NCBI GenBank assembly: GCA_049334165.1
Contig: JBEGHD010000017.1
From: JBEGHD01 sp049334165
Lineage (GTDB): Bacteria; Bacteroidota; Bacteroidia; Flavobacteriales_D; Sanyastnellaceae
Reading direction: 5' to 3' (one strand)
Length of the DNA: 64,000 nt
In this document: in pieces, positions 58,264 to 64,000 of the stretch
How the letters are laid out: every line of letters begins with the position of its first letter
How positions within the stretch are numbered: position 1 is the stretch's first letter
Position numbers and translations under genes: made by a program
The notes under the pieces: model-generated
The model's input: the letters and a program-made list of their open reading frames with translations, nothing else
What the model was told of the DNA's origin: nothing
Database searches by the model: none

Positions 58264-58404
58264 TTAATAATTGTTCTGAAGCCAGTTGTTCAAAGCTCTT
58301 TTCTCATCTTCCATAAGCGTGAGGTATGCTTTTTTGACTTCTCTGTTGAAAAGTGATGGGTCGAAACTTACTTTACCCAAGATCTCTTTATAATACTCCA
58401 GCAT
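58264..58404 (-). CDS. Small conserved-looking protein, 46 aa
   Basis: Begins MLEYYKEILGKVSFDPSLFN at the ATG complement 58402-58404, continues REVKKAYLTLMEDEKRALNN and ends WLQNNY before the stop. It is amphipathic and helical, with no signal or membrane segment. From memory, short proteins starting MLEYYKxIL.KVSFD and ending in a helical WL-type tail are widespread in flavobacteria without known function. The ORF has its own hairpin terminator and about 100 bases of upstream space. It is short enough to be missed by a 60-codon cutoff. Confidence 0.75.
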   Translation of the reverse strand: MLEYYKEILGKVSFDPSLFNREVKKAYLTLMEDEKRALNNWLQNNY

Positions 58405-58507
58405 AAATCTGAAATTTTTGAATTTTGATTAAACAAACACGTGGGTAAGTAATCTCCGAGAGTAAGATAGTGTTGGGAAGTATTACGCCAGGTTTTCAAT
58501 TTCGGTT

Positions 58508-59251
58508 TCAATTATCTCTCACCTTATTGAAATTCTCCGATTGCTCAATGCCATCCATCACCTGCTCGAGGATTTCATCTGGTGTTGCATCATAATCAAT
58601 ATCAAGAGGTTCCTTAAACCAGGCGCTGAGTGTTGTTCCTTTCTTTTTGATGAACAGACCTTTTTTGTCGAACGCTCTTCTGAACCCATTGATAACAACC
58701 GGAACTACAGTTGGTCGATACTCTTTGATAATGTGCGCTGTGCCTTTTCTGCCGGAAACAAATGGAGTAGTTGTTCCCTGAGGAAAAGTGATTACCCAGC
58801 CTTCACCAAGCGCGCGACCGATGTTCGAAGTGTCTTTCTTGTCTACTTTTCTTTTAATGTTTTCTCCATCTTTTCGCCAGGTGCGTTTCACGGTGATGGC
58901 ACCTCCGTATTTAAAAAGCCGCGGCAACAAGCCTTTATTCATAGTTTCTTCGGCCGCCACGAAGTAGACATTGTGACGCATTCTCCAGAGGAAACTGGGA
59001 ACTTTGATTGTATCGATCCGACCGCCATAAACGCTGTAGATCACATTGCTGATGAGAATTACATCTGCAAAGTAGGTCTGATGGTTCGAGACCAGAAGTA
59101 CATTTTGTTTGGGTAGATGGGCGAGAACAGAAGATCCCTGGATGTCCGTATTGTTTTTCCAGTTGAACATCGGGTAGGTGAAGAAGCCAACCATTTTGAT
59201 CAGCAACTTCTTGAAAAAGATGATTTGTCCAAATACATTTCTCTTTAACAC
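58508..59251 (-). CDS. PlsC-like 1-acyl-glycerol-3-phosphate acyltransferase family protein
   Basis: 247 aa if started at the GTG at 59251, or 228 aa from the ATG at 59194. The open frame extends to 59386, but a strong minus-strand terminator at 59300-59330 lies inside that extension, so the true start must be downstream of it. The first acyltransferase motif reads VSNHQTYFAD, with five residues between His and Asp instead of four. The third reads ITFPQGTTTPF, with Gln in place of Glu. This is a variant subfamily; activity is still likely in lipid acylation (phosphatidic acid or ornithine lipid). It follows the small ORF in direction, not in operon. Confidence 0.8.
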   Translation of the reverse strand: MLKRNVFGQIIFFKKLLIKMVGFFTYPMFNWKNNTDIQGSSVLAHLPKQNVLLVSNHQTYFADVILISNVIYSVYGGRIDTIKVPSFLWRMRHNVYFVAAEETMNKGLLPRLFKYGGAITVKRTWRKDGENIKRKVDKKDTSNIGRALGEGWVITFPQGTTTPFVSGRKGTAHIIKEYRPTVVPVVINGFRRAFDKKGLFIKKKGTTLSAWFKEPLDIDYDATPDEILEQVMDGIEQSENFNKVRDN

Positions 59252-59299
59252 CTCTAGACGATTTGAGTGAGTCTGAATTTTGACGCTACAAATGAAAAC

Positions 59300-59330
59300 A
59301 AAAAAAGCTCCCGGACGTTTCCGGGAGCCA
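59300..59330 (-). terminator. Terminator upstream of the acyltransferase gene
   Basis: On the minus strand gctcccgg and ccgggagc form the stem around a six-base loop, then seven T residues follow. It terminates the zinc-ribbon gene transcript (59435-59647) and helps fix the acyltransferase start. Confidence 0.88.
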
Positions 59331-59434
59331 TTTCTTAACCAAATTACTAATAACCAAAACCAAAACTTACTGTATGAAGTTTCCACTCCTTACTCAACTA
59401 CTGTGCCAGAAAAATAGAGTAGTGGTGATGTGTG

Positions 59435-59647
59435 TTACAGAGGTTGGCTAAATCCACAGCGCGAGCACTTTAGGAAGTGCTGCGGTTTGCTAACGGGAAA
59501 TACGGGAATGAAAAAAAGTGTCAGCCAGTTTCTTCTCTGCACTTCCGTCAGGTTGGAGATAAGTTGGCAGCCCGGGCAGTATCTCATCCCTGAAGCTCCG
59601 TTTTGAACTTCGGTTTCCCGGTATTTGTTGCCAACGATAACGATCAT
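59435..59647 (-). CDS. Small zinc-ribbon protein
   Basis: 70 aa from the ATG at 59647; the frame to 59671 adds eight residues. Two CxxC pairs, YCPGCQ (residues about 24-27) and KCSRCG (about 61-64), are arranged as a zinc ribbon with an intervening hydrophobic WLTLFFIPVFPVS segment. Similar small zinc-ribbon proteins occur in Bacteroidota with no known role. It ends about 105 bases before the strong terminator at 59300-59330 and is divergent from the thiolase gene. Confidence 0.75.
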   Translation of the reverse strand: MIVIVGNKYRETEVQNGASGMRYCPGCQLISNLTEVQRRNWLTLFFIPVFPVSKPQHFLKCSRCGFSQPL

Positions 59648-59713
59648 AATCAACCAGTTTTGCAGGAGCAAAGTTAGCTGGTTTGTACGGTTCAGCCAGA
59701 CAGATTTAAATTT

Positions 59714-59721
59714 TAACTTTG
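59714..59721 (+). promoter_or_regulatory. Candidate thiolase -7 box
   Basis: TAACTTTG fits TAnnTTTG, 36 bases before the ATG at 59757. The nearest upstream TTG is 28 bases away, so only one box is supported. Confidence 0.45.
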
Positions 59722-59756
59722 CGCCTCAATCACTAGAAAACAAAAAAATATAAAGG

Positions 59757-60935
59757 ATGAAAGAAGTTTATATAGTTGGAGCAGTGCGTACTCCCATGGG
59801 TAGTTTCCTCGGAAGTCTCAGCGGAGTTCCAGCCACGCAACTCGGATCAACAGCAATCAAAGGAGCGCTTCAAAAATCTGGTGTTGACGCCAAAGAAGTG
59901 AACGAAGTATTCATGGGAAATGTGCTTCAGGCAAACCTTGGACAGGCGCCAGCTCGACAGGCAGCAATTTATGCAGGCATAGGTGAAAACGTTCCTTGTA
60001 CTACTGTGAACAAGGTTTGCGCTTCGGGAATGAAAGCCATGTCTTTGGCAGCGCAATCGATCATGCTCGGTGACAACGATGTGGTTGTAGCCGGTGGGAT
60101 GGAGAACATGAGTGCTGTCCCTCACTACTTTCAGGCCAGACAGGGCGCCAAGCTCGGTGATGTGAAAATGACTGACGGAATGTTGAAGGATGGATTGACA
60201 GACGTTTACAACAGTCAACACATGGGTAACTGCGCTGAGCTTTGCGCAAAAGAAAATAAAATCACTCGCGAAGAGCAGGATGAGTTTGCGATTGAATCTT
60301 ATCGCAGATCTGCTGAAGCCTGGAAAAATGGAAACTTCAAGGATGAGGTTGTTCCAGTTGAGATTCCGCAGCGCAAAGGAGATCCGATAATGATGGAAGA
60401 AGATGAGGAGTACAAAAACGTGAAGCTCGACAAGATTCCTAACCTGCGTCCGGTATTCCAAAAAGACGGAACAGTGACTGCAGCCAATGCATCTACCATC
60501 AACGATGGAGCGAGCGCAGTGGTGCTGATGAGCAAAGAAAAAATGGAAGCCCTCGGATTGAAGCCGCTTGCTAAAATTGTTGGCTACGCAGATGCAGCTC
60601 AGGCACCTGAATGGTTCACCACTTCTCCGGCTAAAGCTTTGCCAAAGGCAATTGAGAAAGCTGGTTTGAAACATGAAGACATTGATTTCTGGGAGTTGAA
60701 CGAAGCATTCGCTGTAGTTGGACTTGCCAACAACAAATTGCTGAAGCTCGATCCTGCAAAAGTGAATGTGAACGGTGGAGGTGTTTCACTGGGTCACCCA
60801 CTTGGAAGCTCGGGTTCTAGAATCGTAGTTACGTTGCTAAACGTGCTGAAGCAAAAAGGTGCACGCTACGGTGCTGCCGGAATTTGCAACGGTGGCGGTG
60901 GAGCGAGTGCCATGGTTATAGAAAATATTGACTAA
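59757..60935 (+). CDS. Acetyl-CoA C-acetyltransferase/acyltransferase (thiolase)
   Basis: 392 aa, canonical length. The nucleophile Cys88 lies in NKVCASGMKAM, His347 in GGVSLGHPLGSSGSRI and the second active Cys377 in AGICNGGGGASAM. Blocks such as VRTPMGSFLGSLSG and NASTINDGASAVVLMS are typical of the AtoB/PhaA-like group. It condenses two acetyl-CoA or cleaves 3-ketoacyl-CoA. No other fatty-acid oxidation gene is adjacent, so a biosynthetic acetoacetyl-CoA role is as likely as degradation. Confidence 0.94.
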   Translation: MKEVYIVGAVRTPMGSFLGSLSGVPATQLGSTAIKGALQKSGVDAKEVNEVFMGNVLQANLGQAPARQAAIYAGIGENVPCTTVNKVCASGMKAMSLAAQSIMLGDNDVVVAGGMENMSAVPHYFQARQGAKLGDVKMTDGMLKDGLTDVYNSQHMGNCAELCAKENKITREEQDEFAIESYRRSAEAWKNGNFKDEVVPVEIPQRKGDPIMMEEDEEYKNVKLDKIPNLRPVFQKDGTVTAANASTINDGASAVVLMSKEKMEALGLKPLAKIVGYADAAQAPEWFTTSPAKALPKAIEKAGLKHEDIDFWELNEAFAVVGLANNKLLKLDPAKVNVNGGGVSLGHPLGSSGSRIVVTLLNVLKQKGARYGAAGICNGGGGASAMVIENID

Positions 60936-60964
60936 GTACATAGAGTAGTAAATAGTCTAATTGG

Positions 60965-60998
60965 AAAAGGCCGCCTGAGTAATCAGGCGGCCTTTTTT
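60965..60998 (+). terminator. Thiolase terminator
   Basis: aaaaggccgcctga and tcaggcggcctttttt form a stem of about 13 bp with a four-base loop and T run, 30 bases after the stop. Confidence 0.95.
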
Positions 60999-61061
60999 GA
61001 TTTTCGTTAGCAAGTGACTGACTCTCGGTTTTTGATGTTGTGTCTTTGCCACGACCCGCGC

Positions 61062-61146
61062 CAGGGATTGACGCGGCATCCTTGCCTGGCTTAAGGCAAG
61101 ATATAGCGGAAAGCCCGGCACCGCGATTTGTGAGCGGTGGGCGCCC
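61062..61146 (+). ncRNA. Structured intergenic element, copy 2 (gggattg ... cggaaagcccg ... cgccca)
   Basis: The order is cagggattgacgcggcatcc, a hairpin ttgcctggcttaaggcaag, tagcggaaagcccgg, a hairpin caccgcgatttgtgagcggt, and gggcgccca. The motif order and strand match 8503-8600. It lies between thiolase and the convergent surface-protein gene, after the thiolase terminator. Confidence 0.5.
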
Positions 61147-61200
61147 ACTTCATGATTGATTCAACGTTTGAATATAAATGAAGGGAGATCACTTAAAATA

Positions 61201-61236
61201 AAAAACCCCGCATCGGAATTCCGATGCGGGGTTTTG
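61201..61236 (-). terminator. Terminator of the Ig/HYR-repeat surface protein gene
   Basis: accccgcatcgg and ccgatgcggggt form a 12-bp stem, with T runs on both sides (seven on the minus strand). It lies 23 bases past the stop at 61259. The aa/tt loop region cggaattccg resembles the terminator at 52969-53002. Confidence 0.93.
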
Positions 61237-61258
61237 CATTAGGTTATTCTACAATAAC

Positions 61259-64000
61259 TTACTTAGTGATGATTAATCTATTAGTAAGTACCTCTTTGCC
61301 TGTTGTAAGTCGGTAGATGTAGATTCCTGTTGGCAGGCCGCGAACGTCCATGTCAACTTTGTAATCTTCTCCACCTTCTACCTGTCCTTTGAAGAGCTCA
61401 GCTACTTTGTTTCCAGCCAGGTCGTAAACTTCGAGCAATGCTCTGTCGTCTTCGTTTAGGTTGAAAGTAACTGTAGACTTCTCAGTGGCAGGGTTAGGAT
61501 AATTTGCCATTCCAGACTGACCCTGAGATGCGCCTTGAAGTGCAGACTCAGCATCGTTAGTGTCCTTACCTGGCACGTCATCAGCTTCGCTATCAAACGA
61601 GATGTTCTGAGAGATAGTAGTGATGTTTCCGCTGCAGTCGATAGCAGTCCACGTACGAACGATTTCGTATTGTGGGCAGCAATCCAACTCGAATGCGAAG
61701 TCACCAGCACCCTCTGCTTCTTGTTCAATTTGACCTTCTACAAGAACACCATCGTAGTAGAACCATCCACCGATTCCGTAAGCTTCAGAGCGGTTGTTTG
61801 CTCCGATTCCTTCCTGGAATGCGTAGTAAAGATTCGATGGAGCATGGCTCAGGTTGATGAATGAACCTGCATATCCACCAGTTCCGGTAAGCGATGCGTT
61901 GCTACCGTTCATGATGTAGTAAGTCCAGTCTTCGTAAAGCGGATCGTTATCAGTGTATCCGTTATCATCCTTGAAGTTAGTTGGGAATGGTTGGCTTGAC
62001 CAGCTAGCCCAGTCCATACCGTTCTCAAACTCTACTTCAATAGTCCATCCGTTGTTCGGGTTAGCTGTAGAAACAACTTCACCAGTAAGGATGGCTGAAC
62101 CGTCAGGGTAAGTTACCCAGCTCGCAGTTGTGTTTGGAGCGAGTACGTAGTAGTCCTGACCGTTAGCGAAGTCTTGCAACCACAGTGACCATGCAGGGCT
62201 TACGCCTTGTGGGTTTGTAGCGATGCAGTCGCTTACTGATCCTTCAGCAGGAGCATCTCCGATGAATTCCTCTGAGTACTCAACAGTTACATCGCTGTCG
62301 CAGTTGTCGATAGCTTCGAGCTCTTCTGGAGCTGGAACTTCAGCGTTGCAATCAAGTACGAGGTCTTCTGGTTGAGAAACGAATTCTGGAGCAGTTATGT
62401 CTTCAACAGTGATTGAGTAGCTAGCAGAGCTTGAGTTGAAGCAAGCGTCAGTAGCTGTGTAGCTCACGTTGATTACCATGTTTCCACATTCGTCCATCTC
62501 CAATGTATCAGCTACCATTTCTACAGAAGCATCACCGCAGTTGTCAGTGGCTGTGAGGTCGGCAAATGCCGGAACGTCACCAGCGCACTCTACTGTTACG
62601 TCCTCAGGTAGTGAGTCGAATACAGGTGCAGTGTTGTCGTATACGTAGTAAGATACAGAAGCTGTAGCGCTGTTTCCGCAAACATCTACCGCAGTGAAAG
62701 TACGCTCAATAACGTAGCTGTTAGCGCAGTCACCTTCGATGGTTTCGTCTTCGAAAGTAACTGTAGCAATTCCACAGTTGTCTTCAGCAGTAGCCATTTC
62801 AGATGGGAGCTCTTCATCACAAGAGATCTCATTGCCTTGTGGAACTGAAGTAAACACTGGAGCTTCCTCGTCAGAGATTACAATCGTTTGAGTTGCCTCA
62901 GAGCTATTTCCGCAGTCGTCAGTAGCAGTGAAGGTTCTCACGATTGAGTAGTTGTTCTCGCAGTCTCCAGGGATGATTTCCTCAGAAACTTCTACGCTGG
63001 CATTAGAACAAGAGTCGAATGCAACAGCATCTTCTAGTACGTACTCTTCGTCACAGCTGTAAGCTGCATCGGCTGGTACGTATTCGAACTCTGGAGCTTG
63101 TGTATCAACAATTGTTACTGTGAACGTTTGCTCTACTGTGTTTCCACAAGCATCAGTTGCAGTGAATACTTTACCACATGTAGCAACTACTGGGCACTCA
63201 AGGCCTTCAGTTACCAGGAATGGTTCGAAAGTCACGTCAACTTCTGAGCAGTTGTCTGTAGCATAAGGGAATGGAACTTCCATTTGATCGAGGTAGAAGA
63301 GGATCTGATCGAGACCAGTTAGCTCTCCACCAATGTTATCTCCTTGCTCTCCTTCAAACTCAGTTGGAAGATCTGAACATTCGATTGTCATGTCCTCAGG
63401 AACATCGTTTAGAACTGGAGCAACATCATCAGTAAGTGTGATCACCTGCTCTGCAGTTGCAGCGTTTCCGCAAGCATCTACTGCAGTGAACACACGAGTG
63501 ATTACTCCGATACATCCAGCTTCAGCATCAAACGACTCTTCCATAGAAATCTCTACGTCTGAGCAGTTGTCAGTAGCTGAAAGTGATGTTTCCTGAACAT
63601 CGTCACAAGCCATTTCGAGCTCAGCTTCGTAAGCATCAAATACTGGAGCAGTAGTGTCAACAATGTTGATCACCTGAACAGCAGTTGAAGCATTTCCGCA
63701 TTCGTCAACAGCAGTGAACGTACGCGTGATTGTGCTCGCTTGTGGGCAGTCACCTTGTGCTACTACGTCTTCGAAAGTAACAGTAACCTCACCACAGTTG
63801 TCAGAAGCTTCAGCCATTACAGCAGGAACCTCTTCGCTGCACTCGATAGTTGCGTTTTCAGGCACGAAAGTGAACTCAGGAGCAGTCTCGTCAGAAACTG
63901 AGATTTCTTGAGAATCAACAGTGCTGTTACCGCAAGCATCAGTAGCAGTGAAAGTGCGAACGATAGTGAAGTTTTGCGCGCAGTCACCAGCGATGGTGTC
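61259..64000 (-). CDS. T9SS type A secreted protein with tandem Ig/HYR-like repeats (5' end beyond window)
   Basis: At least 913 codons; the reading frame continues past position 64000, so the N terminus and signal peptide are not seen. At least seven repeats of about 75-100 residues follow the pattern DNCG..VTVTFED...GDC....I.RTFTA.D.CGNSS......I.D..APVF...P....I.C..E.P, each with paired cysteines. Near the C terminus an insert (encoded roughly 61690-62230; SPAWSLWLQDFANGQDYYVLAPNT, NGWTIEVEFENGMDWASW) looks like a separate beta domain. The type A tail is GMANYPNPATEKSTVTFN, LEVYDLAGNKVAELF, RGLPTGIYIYRLTTGKEV. A long cell-surface stalk or adhesin is likely. Confidence 0.92.
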   Translation of the reverse strand, partial: DTIAGDCAQNFTIVRTFTATDACGNSTVDSQEISVSDETAPEFTFVPENATIECSEEVPAVMAEASDNCGEVTVTFEDVVAQGDCPQASTITRTFTAVDECGNASTAVQVINIVDTTAPVFDAYEAELEMACDDVQETSLSATDNCSDVEISMEESFDAEAGCIGVITRVFTAVDACGNAATAEQVITLTDDVAPVLNDVPEDMTIECSDLPTEFEGEQGDNIGGELTGLDQILFYLDQMEVPFPYATDNCSEVDVTFEPFLVTEGLECPVVATCGKVFTATDACGNTVEQTFTVTIVDTQAPEFEYVPADAAYSCDEEYVLEDAVAFDSCSNASVEVSEEIIPGDCENNYSIVRTFTATDDCGNSSEATQTIVISDEEAPVFTSVPQGNEISCDEELPSEMATAEDNCGIATVTFEDETIEGDCANSYVIERTFTAVDVCGNSATASVSYYVYDNTAPVFDSLPEDVTVECAGDVPAFADLTATDNCGDASVEMVADTLEMDECGNMVINVSYTATDACFNSSSASYSITVEDITAPEFVSQPEDLVLDCNAEVPAPEELEAIDNCDSDVTVEYSEEFIGDAPAEGSVSDCIATNPQGVSPAWSLWLQDFANGQDYYVLAPNTTASWVTYPDGSAILTGEVVSTANPNNGWTIEVEFENGMDWASWSSQPFPTNFKDDNGYTDNDPLYEDWTYYIMNGSNASLTGTGGYAGSFINLSHAPSNLYYAFQEGIGANNRSEAYGIGGWFYYDGVLVEGQIEQEAEGAGDFAFELDCCPQYEIVRTWTAIDCSGNITTISQNISFDSEADDVPGKDTNDAESALQGASQGQSGMANYPNPATEKSTVTFNLNEDDRALLEVYDLAGNKVAELFKGQVEGGEDYKVDMDVRGLPTGIYIYRLTTGKEVLTNRLIITK

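Noticed and set aside
59847..60674. 275-codon minus-strand frame inside the thiolase gene
   Set aside because: Antisense shadow of a gene with all catalytic residues intact; translation rich in Cys/His/Phe without domains.

Overview
The window is chromosomal DNA of a Bacteroidota bacterium, most likely a marine-type flavobacterium. Family or genus cannot be assigned from the sequence alone. The evidence is: seven large secreted proteins, five of them ending in type A or type B (gliding-motility-associated) sorting domains of the type IX secretion system (T9SS); promoters of the Bacteroidota form TTG-N19-TAnnTTTG, best seen before trxA and tRNA-Asp; DNA polymerase III alpha carrying its own N-terminal proofreading exonuclease; and intergenic palindromes and a gggattg/cggaaagcccg element that I associate with this phylum. 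No rRNA, CRISPR array, phage or intact insertion sequence was seen.

Layout. 1-4.2 kb: a lipoprotein, a two-gene surface-glycan unit (sugar-nucleotide aminotransferase and small sugar transferase, overlapping by 4 bp), pterin carbinolamine dehydratase and a DUF3108 protein. 4.3-8.6 kb: an AT-rich accessory islet of very small secreted or membrane ORFs, a truncated AAA ATPase, repeated 3' gene ends and palindromic repeats. 8.7-15.6 kb: a catalytic/non-catalytic M16 protease pair, histidine ammonia-lyase, a DUF892 ferritin-like protein and lipoprotein MsrA. 16.2-21.9 kb: a MacAB-like ABC export operon with two permeases, then a membrane methyltransferase and a Nudix hydrolase. 22.3-29.2 kb: dnaE, trxA, a DUF58 protein, tRNA-Asp and an ankyrin protein.

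29.2-48.8 kb is a cluster of giant surface proteins. It holds two tandem paralogs with type B tails, an L-type-lectin/PKD protein, a TPR membrane protein with a C-terminal helix-turn-helix, a peptide-N-glycosidase F-like enzyme with a LamG domain, and a 2035-residue mosaic of FnIII, CUB-like and unknown beta modules. The last carries an internal tandem duplication of about 1.19 kb. Together these look like cell-surface adhesion, glycoprotein binding and deglycosylation functions exported by a T9SS encoded elsewhere.

48.9-64 kb: NhaA, a convergent two-component system, a subtilase with a large insertion between catalytic Asp and His, type II NADH dehydrogenase, a divergent RluA-type pseudouridine synthase, a coiled-coil lipoprotein, a 46-residue ORF, a PlsC-like acyltransferase, a zinc-ribbon protein, a thiolase, and a T9SS protein with tandem Ig/HYR-like repeats running off the right edge.

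The least explained parts are the 4.3-8.6 kb cassette-like islet, the several dispersed repeat families, a possible orphan small RNA at 52.88-53.00 kb, and the unknown module repeated three times in the 2035-residue protein. All functions are read from motifs by eye; no database search was run.
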